DNA of 64,000 nucleotides from Calonectria ilicicola (GCA_020809705.1 CP085828.1:6386001-6450000); one strand, 5' to 3'. Shown: positions 1 through 15,967, counted from the stretch's first letter. The notes: generated by a model from the letters alone, not told the origin. A program made the numbers and translations.

Positions 1-1425
1 TGAGAAAAAAAAAACCGGTAGACCCAACACAACGTTACACCAAATCTCGCTCTCGTCTGCCTCTTTTCCCCTCTCCCCCACTCGAGCCAGATCCGCGCCA
101 AGGCCACGGCGGGAACTGTCATGCTCCGGCGTAGATCACACGAAACCAACGAGAACACTACTGCATAGCTCAAGCCCCATAAGGGTCCAAGCCAGAAAGG
201 TGGAATGCAAGAGTTGCTCATGACATGCCCCGGGACAAACTCAATCGTGAATAATGCCAAACTTGGAATCAAATCGTGTACGAAAAAACACAAGACGAGA
301 GAAAATGAGAGACACACACCTACCCGTGACCTTGCCCCTTCTCCGCTCCCCTCAACCACCCCCCCTCCCATCCCATCGCATCCGACGTGTCCGAGTTGTC
401 CAGACCGACCTGATCCGCTTTCGACTCAGCCTCCCCTCTCCACCGTAAGCAAATAGATGGGCAGATGACACCCTAAAAAGAAAAGAAACCAAAAAAAGAT
501 GTCCCGTCGTCCCCCTTCTCGGCAGTTGGGCATCCGGTGGGTTGGGCGTGGACAGCAAATGGATCAACAAACTTGGCCGCGATGAGGCTCTATCAGCAGG
601 GGACTCCTTGGCAAGCACAGCCCAACGGGAATAAATGCTGCCAAGGCAGACCGGTCTGCTCGTGATGGTGCCGGCAACTAACTTTGACCGGTCCTCTGGG
701 CATCACTAGGACTCCCTGCTCCCTCAAGACACCGCTAGTTTAACCTCAGATCACATCGAAACCTTGACATCACATCACCTTCACAGCCACCAGACTCAGC
801 CAGCATTTATCGTATATAACCAGTATCGATTATCGTACCGACCCAGATACTTCTATCAACTCAACCGAGGTAACTATTGCCTCTAGGACCCCCTACCCAG
901 TCCAAGCAATTCAATGATTGTCATCGACCCCACAAACTAGAGTCTACAATGCAAATGTTGCCATGCCACCTGATATCTCTCAGCTCATCTCTTTGCTCGT
1001 CCCGCGCGAGAAATATCAACTTCATCATCCCCAAGACCGTGTGCCAATCTAAAACCATTACTTAGAGCGACAAAGAAAAAACTTTAAAAAAGTGAAAATG
1101 CTATGAAACGATATGCGTTCACACAAACATGGAACGCGAAGCAAACCGTAAAGCCGGGCTCAATGGCGAGCCCTTGTCTAATCGAACCACACCTGTCCTC
1201 TAACAAACAAACGCCGTTGGTGTCATGTGCTTTTTGGGTAGGATCATGGAGGATCCAGAGAACGAATGCCAGGCTTTTTTTTTTTTTTGTGTCCTTGGTT
1301 TCATGAATGGGCCAAGACCCGAGGTCCGAAATTGGACTTCATATTTACCATCGACGCTTGTTGAGCGGCATGTTGTTGGCGTTGGCTGGAAAGACGAGTC
1401 AGCTCGAGAGGAGGTCTATGTTGCT
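1..1425. other. Intergenic, 3' flank of the DBP2-type gene
   Basis: I see no credible gene here. The short open frames lack splice logic, recognisable protein motifs and coding bias. The stretch is pyrimidine-rich around 300-450 and holds homopolymer A and T tracts. The right-hand end, next to the helicase stop codon at 1426-1428, should contain that gene's 3' untranslated region. Confidence 0.6.
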
Positions 1426-3976
<2,551 letters not shown>

Positions 3977-5136
3977 GATTGCTGCGGAGCGAGAAATGTG
4001 CGAGGCTGACGTCTGTTTCAAGCAAGGGCGAAGGGGGGAGAAGGAAAAACAAAAAAGGTAGGTGGCAAAGAGAGTAGTGAGAGAACCCGATCAAAAATCT
4101 CGTCTGCGCGAGATATCCCTCTGGATGATGAAAGGAATGCGTGCCCCGATGGGTGGATGATGGAGTCGGGAGGAAGAAGGGGGGAGAGTTTGATGTTGGG
4201 TGAAAGGTTTGAGTTGCAAGATTTCTCAAGGACTCCTTTGCGCCTTGGTTTTTTTTTTTTTCCCTTAGCGGCGAAAAAAAAAATCGATGCGCTGCGGCAG
4301 GCCCGTCGGGTGGGTACTGGGTTCTACGGTCTAGAAGGGCTCCACCCAGTCAGGACGAAGTGAAGAATGATGACATAATAAAGGTCGTGAGCGCATACCC
4401 TAGACTATAGACTTTTTTTTTTTCGCCTTGGCCGACCGAATAAAAAAAAATTGCTAATGCCAGCCAGAAACCCTATTGAACAAGAATGGAACGCAGAATT
4501 TGTCATCAGGGTGGCATCTGGGATAGGATTCAATCCGAGTATCTACGTATTCCCTTTCGTGTAACGGTGATTGTTTCGTGCCACGTCGGCGTGCCTGGTT
4601 TGGAAGTCCCTTGATGACCGAGCTTAATCTACATGGTGCTACAAAAAAAATAATTACATGCCCGGTCCTCTTGGGGAACGAAGCACCAACGCCTAGAAAC
4701 CAATACCGCCGAGAACGGTTCGTCTCGGCCAGTCTATTTTTGGCACGTGCAGTATGTAGGAGATTTGCAGACCCTACGATTAAATGACACCTGCCCTGTT
4801 TTTAACACGCCTTGTCAAGCGAGCGAAGATCTAAGCCAATGCCTCCCGAGACATTCATGGAAAGACATGGTTTGATCTATATCTCCATACCCAAAAAAAA
4901 AACCATCACGATCAGAATCGCGTAGAAAGGCAACGGGAGCAGGCCTCGGGGATCGAAAAACAGTGTCTGTGGCTGGTGATGTAGCATCGGCTGCAGATGC
5001 ATCATGTCCCAGATATACGTGTTGTACAACTTGACCGCCAATCATGAAATTTTTGACCTGCACGAAAACGTGCCAACGCAAAAGAAGAGCAGGGCACGAG
5101 ACCAGAACAGCGGGCTTTCCCTCACCGACAGTCCCA
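3977..5136. other. Intergenic: DBP2 promoter side and kynureninase 3' flank
   Basis: About 1.2 kb between two minus-strand genes. The left half should hold the helicase 5' UTR and promoter; it has a purine-rich leader (about 4020-4220) and several A/T homopolymers near 4250-4450. The right half should hold the kynureninase 3' UTR. No gene is supported. Confidence 0.55.
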
Positions 5137-6736
5137 TCAGGCATCCTTTTCCCTCTGCAGCTTCTCGCCCAATGCCTTGTCCAGGGCCGCCTCGAATGCC
5201 CTGACAAACCTCCAGCAGTCCCAGAAGCTGTTGTACAGCGGTGCCGGCGCCACCCGTATCACGTTCGGCCGACGTTCGTCCACCAGCGCCCCGCGCCTCT
5301 CCAGCTCTGCCATGACGCCGTCCAGCAGTCCGTCGGCCAGCAGGATGCTCACCTGGGCGCCTCGGGCGTCTGGGTCTGCGGGAGTCAGGATGCGCCAGTT
5401 GGAGAGGTGCTCCTGGGGTAGGCGGTACAGCTCCTTGACCAGGTACGCCGTCAGCTTCTGCGACTTGGCGCGCAGAGGCTCCATGCCCCCGGCCAGCTTG
5501 AAGACCTCGAGCGACGCACTCAGGCTTGTGATATCGAGGACGGACGGATTGCTCAATTGGAAGCCCGCGGCACCGGACACGGGGCGGAAGCCGGGCCACA
5601 TAGCGAAGCGGCTCGCCTTATCATTGCCCCACCAGCCGGCGAGGCGGTTGGTGTGGGTGCCCGAATCGTTGACGCGTGCGTTCCGTTCATGCACAAACAG
5701 GCCGCCGATGCAGCCGGGTCCGCCATTGAGGTACTTGTAGCTACACCAGGCGGCGGCGTCGACATCCCAGTCGTGCAAGGCGAGCGGCACGTTGCCCACG
5801 GCGTGGGCCAGGTCCCAGATGACAAAGATGCCGCGGGTGCGTGCGTAGGCCGTGATGGCCGGGATGTCAAGGAACTGGCCCGTATAGAACTGGATGCCCG
5901 GGAGGAGCAGCAGGGCTGCCGTGGTGGCGTGCTCGTCGATGATGGATTGGATGTACTCCGTGGAGAGGGTGTCCTCGGAGCCGGGGGGATGGAATGCAAT
6001 CATCGAGTTGTCCGGGTTGAGGCCATGATGACGAACCTGCGTCTCAACCGCATACTGTCCCAAGCCCCGGGGTCAGTCGCTTTGCTTTTGCCATTGTATA
6101 TATCCCAGGGGGGATTATATCCGACTTACAAGATCACTGGGAAATGCCTTGGCTTCGATGATGATCTTGTGGCGCCCATTGATGTCTGGCTTATAAAAAG
6201 CAGACATGAGGAAGTGCAGATTGGCCGTGAGCGTCTGCATAACGGCAACCTCGTCGACGTGAGCACCCACAATTGGGGCAATCATCTCGGCCGCTCGAGC
6301 ATCGACATCGAGCCATGTAGGCAAGGGCGAGTCGTCGAGGGGCTTGAAGTGGCCCTGGACGCCCTGCGTGCGCCAGGTGGACAGGTACTGCTGGATGCGC
6401 TCAGCGGTGCGCCGGGGTTGGAGGCCTAGCGAGTTGCCGACGAGGTAGATGGCTTCCTCATTGGCGTCCTCTTCTTTTTTTTGCGTTCCCCGTCAGCACC
6501 AGGCCACCTGCACGTCATAACCAATATACGCGTACGTATTACTCACCTGTCAGAGTCGCGTTGCCGGTCGTGGTATTAGTGAGCGAGTCTGCTGGAGGCA
6601 GCGTGGTGCGGGATATGTCAGCTTTGGAGGGGATGTTAAATTCGCTGCGGAGATGCTTGAGGGGATCTTCAGCGTCCAGCTGGGCAGCGAGCTCTCGCCC
6701 AAAGGGCTTGGACGGCACCTCGTCGGATCCGGCCAT
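5137..6736 (-). CDS. BNA5: Kynureninase (kynurenine/3-hydroxykynurenine hydrolase)
   Basis: Three exons: 6736-6547, 6470-6130 and 6054-5137, 482 residues, the usual length for fungal enzymes. This PLP-dependent enzyme cleaves 3-hydroxykynurenine to 3-hydroxyanthranilate and alanine in the tryptophan-to-NAD pathway, in the cytosol. Visible family signatures are [15 protein letters not shown] near the N-terminus, the WDLAHAVGN block (Asp about 258, His about 261) and [12 protein letters not shown], where the Lys at about 284 is the expected Schiff-base residue. The second acceptor is ambiguous: two AG dinucleotides three bases apart (exon start 6473 or 6470) are both in frame and differ by one Glu codon. 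Start codon chosen at 6736 because it begins the conserved N-terminal frame. Confidence 0.95.
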
Positions 6737-7787
6737 GGCTACGGCGTTGTATGCCAAGTACCTATTACGGTCTGATACGGAGGCAAGGTCTGGTATAATT
6801 CTGCCAAAGTAGTGCGGGGGAGCTTTTTTTTTGGACGAGTTGTTTAACAGACCAAACACCGCCCGCCGCCACTCACGACCCTCCAAAACCTAACACTCCA
6901 GCGCCTGTAAGTGACGCCTCTGACAGCTACATTGCTTTTTCCTCGGCTGCATCCTGCTGGAGATGGCCCCACGTAACCACTGGACCCTTTCGTTCCTTGT
7001 AGCACGCGACATAATCCGCTGTAAGGCGCGTCATCGAGTCCGATCTCCCCCGGAGCATGCATTCGAATTTTTTTTGGAGACGCCTCCTGGCTCGGCATCT
7101 GGATCAAGCGTGCCCCACATGAGCAACTCCGGACGCCGAGCAATCTCCTGGCCCGTCACCAGGAACATGCCGAATCCCATGCTAAAAGATTTGGCATAGG
7201 GCATGTATACGATACGATTAAACATTAGAAAATGTAGCATTGAAGAATTGAGTCATACCGAGGTGTGCACACTGAGACGGAGCTCAATTGATACCTCGAC
7301 AGTCAAGGTAAGCTAGCTGGAGCTGTCCGTCTACAGTGGCATTGTAGGCAAGTCACCACTGAAGGACAAGGTCAATCGTAAGGGTATCATGAAGGTCGTA
7401 GGTCTTGTCTATCTCTCCCATCGCACCTCTCTGCTTCTGTCTTTTAAGTCCACCAGTCATACAAAGGGTCCCAAGACCTCTTCCCTCCCTCTAGAGCCTT
7501 AGGATACATAGAAAAAATAGTAACAAAGCAAAAAAAAAGTCGACGAATAGTTACAAACAAAATGAAGCATTCCCAGCCCAAGCCCGATTCTAATCAGACG
7601 TCTATTAGTCCAGCCCAGCTAGGATTCACATCAGCCCTTGTAAATGCTCCAAGTAAACACCCTTCCCTAATACACACAACTGCAAAGCTGCACGAGCCGC
7701 CAGGGCGGTGCTAAGCCCGTGCTGGCCACAGCTTTATTTTAAAATATCGGATCCTTTTGTATCAAAGTTGAGTCGGGTCCGGTAGAT
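6737..7787. other. Intergenic: kynureninase promoter and NDE 3' flank
   Basis: No supported gene. Short open frames at 6844-7240 lack family motifs. The right part, which is A-rich around 7510-7560, probably holds the 3' UTR of the adjacent NADH dehydrogenase gene. Confidence 0.5.
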
Positions 7788-9656
7788 TTACTCTCGGGAC
7801 ACGTCGCGACCGAAGGCCTTGGACTTGAGCCAGTCGAGGATAACCAGGATACGGTTGCGGGCTGAGGAATAGCTGTTAGCATTGCCTTATCTGCAAAATT
7901 TCTACACTGGGAATAAAACTTACTGCTGAAGCACATGGAAATGTAGGCACTTCGCCAGAAGAGGAAGGTAAGGCTACCACCGCTGGCAACGTTTCCGTTG
8001 AACCAAGTAACGTCGGCAACGGCCTTTTCGCTACCGATGTAAGCCAAGCTGCCCTGGTGAGAGTACTTGAAGGGCTTGATGTCCTTGACTCTTCTGAGCT
8101 GCTTCTCGAGCTGCTCAATCTCCTGGGCAGTCTCAGCAGCGTTGCCTTGCTCGAGGTTCAGGTTGCCGCTGAGCTCCTTGATGCGGGTCTCGTAGCCATC
8201 GGTCTTGGCCATGTTGTTGAACAGACGGGCCAGGAAAGTACCCTCCTGAGAGGCGACCTGGGCGGTGGGGGCATAGCCGGCGACGGCGCAGTCACCGACG
8301 GCCCAGATGTCGCGGGCACCCTGGACAACGAGGTACTCGTTGACAGCAAGACCACGGCGAGAGTTCTTCTGGGCAGGAATCTTGCCAAGAAGATCGCGGA
8401 CAACGGGGCGGACGGCGTTACCGGTGGCCCAGACGAGCAGACCATAGGGAATCTTGATCAGCTCCTTGGTGCCGTCAGGGCGAGAGGCCTCGGCCTCCAC
8501 AGCCTCCTCAGTAACACGCTTGACCATGGTCTTGAGCTTAATGTCAATGTTCTCCTCACGCATGGTGTTCTCAGTGTACTCAATCAGCTGCTTGGAGAAG
8601 GAGGGGAGAACGTTGGGGAGAGCCTCAATCAGGGTGACCTTGAAGCGAGGGCTGATGTCGGGAATCAACTTCTTGATATCCTCCTCAAAGAAGTCTCGCA
8701 GCTCACCAGCGAACTCGACACCGGTGGGACCACCACCAACGACGACCATGTGCATGAGACGGTCAATCTCCTCCTGGGTCTGGCCCTTGAACGAGGCACG
8801 CTCAACGCAGTCCATGATCTTTTTGCGGATCAGTTGGGCATCACCAATCTCCTTGAGGAAGCAGCTGTTCTCGCGGACACCGGGGATACCAAAGGTGGCG
8901 TTCTCGGCACCAACACCGATAACGAGCATGTCGTAGGGGACTTCGGTCGCAAGGCCGCTCTTGCCAGCGGCGTTGTCAACAATCTTTACAACCTTGCGGT
9001 CGGGGTCAATAGAGGAAGCCTCAGCTTCGTAGTACTTGACAGCGGCCTTCTTGTGTCGGAGGATGGTACGAACAGGCTCCATGATGGAGCGGTGCTCGAT
9101 CAAACCGGTAGTACATGAGGGCAGGAGAGGAGTGAAGAGGAAATAGTTGCGGGGAGAGACGACGACGACGTTGTAGTTCTCGGTGTCGAGGTTCTTGAGG
9201 AGACCAACGGAGCCCCAGCCGGTTCCTGCGGGGAGCACATATATTAGCAACTCTCGCTGCGAATTTGATAGAGCAATCCCGAGCGGGGTTTCATAGCAAC
9301 TTACCAAGAACAACGAGGGTCTTCTTGGAGGGATCAGGCTGGAACTGCTCTGGGGGGTGGCGATCGTCATAGACGACGTAGATGCTGTAGCCGATAAGTC
9401 CAAGAACGGAGAGATAGCTAAGTCTCCAGGTCCAGCGTAGGATACGACGAATTTTACCAGGCTTGCGCTTGGGGGCCTCGTCGGCGTAGGTTCTTCTGAA
9501 AGCAATACGACCCGAGTTCTGGAGCTTCATGGCAACGGAAGGGCGGGCAGAGACCCTGGAGGCCGTGGTGAGAGAGCGGGTCGCAATGCGACTGCTCTGG
9601 GCGAGGAGGCCAGCCCGAGCGAGGGCGGCGGACATGGTCCTGGTGGAGGAAGCCAT
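7788..9656 (-). CDS. Alternative (rotenone-insensitive) NADH:ubiquinone oxidoreductase, mitochondrial, NDE type
   Basis: Three exons: 9656-9305, 9225-7924 and 7861-7788, 575 residues. This is a type II NADH dehydrogenase, a single-subunit FAD enzyme passing electrons from NADH to ubiquinone without pumping protons. The N-terminus is Ser/Arg/Ala-rich with few acids, as in a mitochondrial presequence. A hydrophobic stretch follows (YLSVLGLIGYSIYVV, about residues 75-95). The FAD-binding GTGWGS motif lies at about 118-123 and the NADH-binding VVVGGGPTGVEFAGE motif at about 275-290. The insert after NNMAKTDGYETR is a short charged coiled coil with no EF-hand, which fits a calcium-independent NDE rather than N. 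crassa NDE1. The C-terminal WLKSKAFGRDVSRE-type end is typical. External orientation is inferred from the anchored presequence. Confidence 0.93.
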
Positions 9657-12600
9657 TGGCGATGCTGGGGAAGCTCAATTGGGAGCAAGCACCAGGCGGA
9701 GGGGATGGGGATTAGGAGGGAAGAGGGGGTTGATTACGGAGGAGAGATAGCAAGACGGCTGCGGGTGAGGGTGACCGGGAGGATATGACACAAAAAAAGG
9801 GCAGAGGGAATTAGGTAACTTGAGGCGCACAGCAGCGAGCGACGGACGGCGATGACTGTGTGGGAACCTGTGGGCTGGTGGATTCTATTGGGCGCCGGCG
9901 AGGGTGGGAGTGCCAGGACGTGGGGACGCCGCGCTTCAGTGGAAAAGGGCAGAGGTGTGCCCCTGTAACCCGCGGTCCCGCAGGGGGGAACAGGTACCGC
10001 TACAGCGGCCGAGGGCGAGAGAACGGCGAACGGTGCCCACTGGCCGACAGCGTCTTTACAGCGGAGATCCGCCCGCGCACCAAACTGCAATTTTTTTTTT
10101 CCTTGACCCCCTCCAAGGTGAGCTCCGTCCGCCCATCCCTTGTAGTCCCTTCCGTCCACCCATTCTCTCCATTCACCCAGATAAGAGTGCCCCCGGAGGT
10201 GGGATGCACAAGCATGTGTCGTCATAGTACCAGTGCAGCTCCTTTGACACAGCCATGTTTCTATCCAATACGAGGTGGCCGAGTTGCATCACATGGGGGT
10301 CTCAACCCGTCTGCCATAAGCCAAAAGGAGAGAAAGAAAGAAAAAAAAACCTGCGCAAGGGACAGCGCCTCTGCTTAGGAAAATAACACTCACTTCTTGA
10401 TATCTGATTATGCACCGGAAAAAGTGAACACCAGAGCCTACAGCTGGTGTTGGTCGCCCACCTCGGCCAGTGGCTAGCGCAACAGCGGAAACCCACGCTG
10501 ACCCGCTCGCTAGCCCGATGACGCTCAATTCGAGGTGGTAGATTTGAGAGATTGGAGATGGTCGACATGGATCGGAGCTCCACGTTTGGGGAGTAGTATT
10601 TTTTTTTTGTGAGCAAAAAAAATCTGGACCGCGGGCGCCTCTTCATATCGCTCGCTCTTGAGCCCCGAGTCGGGGCCTTGCACACCGAGCGACCGTGAAA
10701 TACACCTTTGGAGTGAAAAAAACCAATACCTAATAAACAACAGCCTTCCCATGACCGGGACAAGGACCGGGAAACCGCTGACTAGAGCCCGGGAACTCCC
10801 TGGCGCTGCTCCTAATTGCAGACTTTTTGACCCCAAAATTTCTCCAAAAAATCCCAGCTTGGGCAATGCTCTGCATACGGGCGGTCTTGGTACGCCGCCA
10901 CCGGCGCTCGCCTCTCGTCTCGGTGACTAGAGCATCCCCGACTGTCGGATTCGTCACCTGGAATTGCCTTTCCGTGCGTTGTTTCGTTTAGAAAAAAAAC
11001 CCAATCATATTTCCCGGCCGGTGAAGCCGGAGCCACCGGTCTGCAAGATCCGGGCTCTCGGGTTGCAACCACTGAGTTCAGCGGGAATACGACCGAGTCT
11101 TGGCCTCTTCCCTGATTGCCTACTCGATAATCATACTGTAGCCACCGTCATATCTTAGCCTCTATTTTCTTTTCTTTTGTGTGTTTAAGAACGAGATAAG
11201 GAAGAAAAAAACTGCAAACTTGGTGTCAATGTGTCACATGTACACACATGTCTCATACAAACTAATCATGTCCTATCAAAGCAAAGGTACACCCGCCAAT
11301 TCGCATTAATGTCTGAGAAACAGCGTGGCAGGCCGTCATCCCGTCATCTCTAGAGGCTCCCCGCTGCCCACCTGGCTTTTTTTTTTTTTTTTTTTACTGG
11401 GATCCCTGAGGTTTTCTCAATGCCCACGGTGATTCAGCTGTTCAGCCAGCCCCGTTGTTGCCGCCGCCGCCGCTATGGCGCGTAAGATTGCTAATGATGA
11501 AATGCCGGCAAGGGCATTGTGTATTCCTTTTTTCTTCTGCCATTTCACCTTGCTTGGCGGGAGCCCTAAACTCGCAGCTCTCTGGACAGGGACAAGGGAG
11601 AGATAGCGAGTGGATGCTGTAAGTTGCCGCGATTATCTGGGCCGGTGCACGGGAACCGCAATTGTACATGGCCCATCCATTTATCCATGCCTGTCACTTT
11701 TGCTGTTCCCTTCATCCAGCCCAGCCCGACATAGGCTTCCCTCGTGCCCAGGTGGTAATGTCAGCTTTTTGTGCGTAAATTACGTGCCCTTGCGGCTGGC
11801 ATCCTCTTCCTCTCCCCCCCACGGGGATGCATGCATAGGCCGAAATCCTCTAGGCCTGTGAGACCTTCTTGTTGGATCCGGTTTCTCGCGACCCCAGACT
11901 CCGGCAGCTGCCGACCCGGGAGCTAGCTTGACGGCATGGCCACTGACCACGCAGCGTCTGTCGGTGTGCCGGTGAGAGGCATTGGCCATCACACCATTAT
12001 CACAGCTTTTCACATGTGATGCTGGAGTAGCTCGGGGGGGAGGACTGGGTTGGCCCTAAAGGACCCGGTCCACAGTTGGAGATGAAGTATGGAGAAAACC
12101 ACGAGCATGCAAGATGGCCGACCAGACCCAGTTTGCTGCATCGGCGCGCCTCGAGCGACATTTCGACTTCCTCAGGATGCACCCCTTTGGGTAATTCCCA
12201 GCGCGAAATTTCTTCTCTCCAGCCCAGCACTCGCAGCTCCAGCGGATTAAGCCTTTCCCTCCCTAGGCATTGCGACACGAGCACATGTCTTCACCGAAGG
12301 TGGGAGAGGTATTTTTTCAAGGTTAAGGTGCGGATTGGCCAAAATAGGAAACCCATCCAGCTTGGCTAGTTTGCGAGACTGGGGGCGATGAATGGACAGA
12401 ACTAACAGTGGCCGTAATGCAATTACATATTCGTGACTCAAAACTGGGCATTATCTGTCGCAACTATTTTTTTCTCCCACGGTTCGCTTAGTCTAGCAGT
12501 AGCAGACCAGACCAATTGGCCTATTTCGATAGTATGAATAATTTTATCTCGAAACCTATTACTGGGCGATAACCGGCATAATGCCGATGCTTTCTCTTGA

Positions 12601-15600
12601 TCCCAATTGTAGGATCGGTAACACCCCGGTGTCTTGAACCCCCCTTCGCTGTCTAAGCTAAGCTGTGTAAATAACGTAGAACATTGACTCAGAGCCTAAA
12701 ACTTTCTGTTTGTGTTAGCACGAAAAGTTTTGGACCAACTGATTGGGCTGAATGAATTCCCTGCGCCTCGCTTCTCCAGAGCTGTAACAGCTTAGCACAC
12801 AAGCTTATCCATTCAGCATTGGATTTAATATAATAAAAATAAGTGTGGTTGTCTATTAAAAGTAGGTCGGTAGTTGCTGCATGCCGCATAAACTTCTTTA
12901 CTTAGCTCGATGGATCAAAGCTCTGCTTCGCCTCACCGAGACTTGGCCGCGGCAAATGTACGGCCGGCGGCTCTGCTGGACAGCTTTATGGGACGCTCGT
13001 GTTTAAGCTTCTTTCACCTGTGCAGGCTGCCTCTCACAAGACACACTTGTGGAATCTCAAAGGCCCTTCCAGTTCTGACAGTATTCGTTTCCTCACCTGC
13101 CGCGGCGCGCCTCTCCTTTGGACCGGGTGGATATGGCTTTCGTGGAGCCAGAGTTTCCTCCGCAAGCGCGCTAATAACGGATCCGCGCTTCTCGCCCAAG
13201 AAGGCCCGCAGCGTTGGTTGTGAGGCTTGGAATGGGGATCGCGGTCGACTGTTTGATTGGAGCGCATTTCCTTGTGATCTCTTTACTTTGGGGAGTGGTC
13301 ATGAGGGCAGTGGAGGTGATATGGAGATAGTCTACGGTGAGGATACTGGGGAAACAAACCAACACACTGAGCTCTACGAATGCTTATTTCCGCGATACAT
13401 GTGAACGGGATATGGTAGCTGCTCGTGCCCTCGCGGTCTTGCGTGCCATTGATAGTGTTAAAATCAGACTAAGGGGTGAGTAAGATTGAGCAAAGGGTGA
13501 AGACATAGCAGGGCTGATGATCGACGATGATACGGAAGCCATGGGAGGTTGATGATCATGAACGCACAGAGCATTCGTTTGGCAATGCGGTTTGTTCGCA
13601 AATGGAGCCAGTTCCCAACGGTGATGACGTCTTTCCATCGGAATGAGAGGAAACCGGTGGCTCTTGCGCGAAGGATTTGTCTGCATGATGGGCAAGCATT
13701 ATCCAGCAATTTCGCCCAGGCGCTTGTCAACTCCAAGTTTGAGGCTAGAATTGGTCCGAAAAGGCTAAATTTCCGATCGCATCAAAGTTTTTAACTCTTT
13801 TTCAGCCCCTGAAGGCGTTTCTTGGCAGGAGACGACAGCCTGTGGCATGCGTGTGGACAATCTTCCAGAGTGTTTGGGCACCTCGTGGCGTTGCTCAACT
13901 CCAATATGCGCTTGCTTGATGCGGCAAAGGCGCATGTAGCCCATGAGGCCCGAAGTGCGAGAGCGAGCACGGGAGGTCACTGTGAAATTGGTGTGAAATT
14001 ATGGGCTCATTTCTGCATAGACGTTGACCCCATATGGTCCTCATTTTTTAATCGTGATATTTCCTTTCCGGGAAGTAATAGGGCGTAGTCGCCGATTTGA
14101 AGCTCGTCTTGGCCGAAATTTCGATCCTTCTTTGTGGGTTTGTCTCAGCGCCGACCACTTGGTTGGCCGGTCTCACCTTGGTCCCAAGATGAATATTTCT
14201 CCGTAGGCAAAACATGACCTGTTGCAGAGAAACAGCAATGTGGCGACGGACGATGGAGTAATTATCGGACCGGGTCCTCCCAAGCTTTGCAGAGGCAGGA
14301 TGACAGTCGTCTGTGACAACACATGAGACAGAGCGACTGGAGGGCAGACGATGAGCTGGGCTGGGCCAGGCGACTGGGCCATACTGGACGAGACGAGACG
14401 AGTCAGAACTCGGCGCATGACTGTTGCTGTCTCTGTTTGAGCGGTGATGCGCCCGTGGATTTTCTTTGATGGTTCGGGTTCGTCTGAGGTAGCTCGTGGG
14501 GAGCTTCTGGTGGCCGTTGCGCCAGAAGAAAGTTGAGGGACTGGGCTGATGTGAAACGCGGCAGAGAGATGAAACGAATGAGATGCATCGACACTTGGCA
14601 GGCTGGGAATGGGAATGGGAATGGGGGTCGGTCAGGGCTGTGGAACACAACAGAACAAGACAAGCGCCTGTGGTGGTGGTGCTACGTGGAACCTAATCCG
14701 AAAAAACAAAAGAACAAACATGGATAGAATACGACGATAAACAAATTCGATATTGTTATGCGGTTGATGGTGGGAGAGCATAGCCCTGCTGCGTGAAGGA
14801 CGTAATCTACGTGGGTGTTCGGTCCTCTTCAACATGATGGTTTAATATCAGGTCCCCAATCTAGACTGGACTAGAGGAGCGCTGTCGTCTAAGTGAGACC
14901 CTACTTGGGTGGCGCGCGGGCCCAGGGCTGGATCGTGTGCATGGACTACCCAGGCAGTGAGTCTGTGCGGGGGGCGCAACCACCTGGCTACTGAAACACT
15001 AAGGACCCCTGGGCTCGCGACGTAGATTCCCCGTAATCAACCAAGCGACGCTCCCCGATTCGCAAGGGACCACGCTGTAAATTGCCCGGGTATCATGTTG
15101 GAAGAGAGAAGCCAGCCTGAGCGGGCTGCCGTGACGCTATTGTCGGTGGCCGGTGCCCACTCTGCCTGAATGAGTGAGTGAGTCTGCACCTACACCTGCA
15201 CCTACGCCTGCGTCTGCGCTTGTGCCTGCATCTGCGACTTGATTCATTCTCTTTTTCTTCCTGTCTCTATCTCCGTCTCTGTCACCCAACCATCTACCCA
15301 TCCATGGTCATGCCTGTTGCCGTCACATATTGACCTGTCGTGGCATTCATATCGACGTGACGTGATACCTTGGCAACCCCCCACCACAGCGCTCCTCAAC
15401 CCGGCCGCTCCCAGTCAAAAGCCCCCCCGGCGAGCCCGTTGATCGTGGGGTCGCAACACATGTCGTGAGATCCTTGCTGCGACAACAACCTTCGAAACCC
15501 CGGGTCATGGCCTGTCGTCTCATTGACTAGGTTGGCCTTTGGACGGACGCTTTGTGACTGGAGACGGAGTCGCGCACGCACACGGGCACGCACATTCATA

Positions 15601-15967
15601 CACATACACAGACACACGCCATATACTATCCACCCTCGTTTGCTTTACTTTTGTTTCTTTTCCCTTCTTCCCCCTCCTTTTCGCTTCTCTTCCCAAGGCC
15701 GGCCCTTTATATTATATTTTTTCCTGTTGCATGTCCTAATATCACCCAATTCCCAGTCCGGGACTGAGGAACTCACTCCACACCCGTTTACTCACACTGT
15801 CGCTATCGATCTCTCCGTGGCCAACCACCCCTGGGCTCCCGAGTCAGCAGCACCCTGCCCCATTGGCTTTATTCACCCACAGCCTTCTTCAATCGCTGTC
15901 TCGAAAGAAGGAGAAGAGCAAAAAACAAAGGGAATCCTCTCTCATTGAGAAGGAGAAGGGATTTAAA
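9657..15967. other. 6.3 kb gene-poor interval
   Basis: This stretch lies between the divergent NADH dehydrogenase and membrane-protein genes. Open frames are short and scattered on both strands. The longest that starts with ATG, 12910-13404 (+, 164 codons), has no recognisable motif, no splice context and an erratic composition. The interval contains a T19 tract at about 11377-11395, GGGAAT repeats near 14600 and a degenerate hexamer repeat near 15184-15235. Its last ~400 bp is pyrimidine-rich, a likely promoter or 5' UTR for the gene starting at 15968. It could hold long regulatory DNA or an unannotated non-coding RNA; nothing in the sequence decides this. Confidence 0.5.
15184..15237. repeat. 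Degenerate hexanucleotide repeat (CTRCNC family)
   Basis: A run of imperfect six-base units (CTGCAC, CTACAC, CTGCAC, CTACGC, CTGCGT, CTGCGC and so on) lies about 730 bp upstream of the membrane-protein start codon. It looks like a decaying simple repeat. Confidence 0.6.

Noticed and set aside
8057..9118. 353-codon open frame on the plus strand inside the NADH dehydrogenase gene
   Set aside because: It is the antisense of a strongly conserved coding exon. Such frames arise from GC-rich third positions, and its product is a Leu/Gly/Val-rich shadow with no motif.
11040..11110. Segment near 11,080 recalling rRNA-like sequence
   Set aside because: No match to the 5S promoter or to a conserved rRNA helix was found; the resemblance is only a few bases.
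12600..12660. GGTTCAA-like sequence resembling a tRNA T-arm on the minus strand
   Set aside because: The flanking bases do not form a 5-bp T stem, and no acceptor or anticodon arm could be built by eye.
12910..13404. 164-codon plus-strand frame starting with ATG in the 6.3 kb gap
   Set aside because: No recognisable motif, no splice context and an amino-acid make-up typical of random frame; not enough to call a gene.
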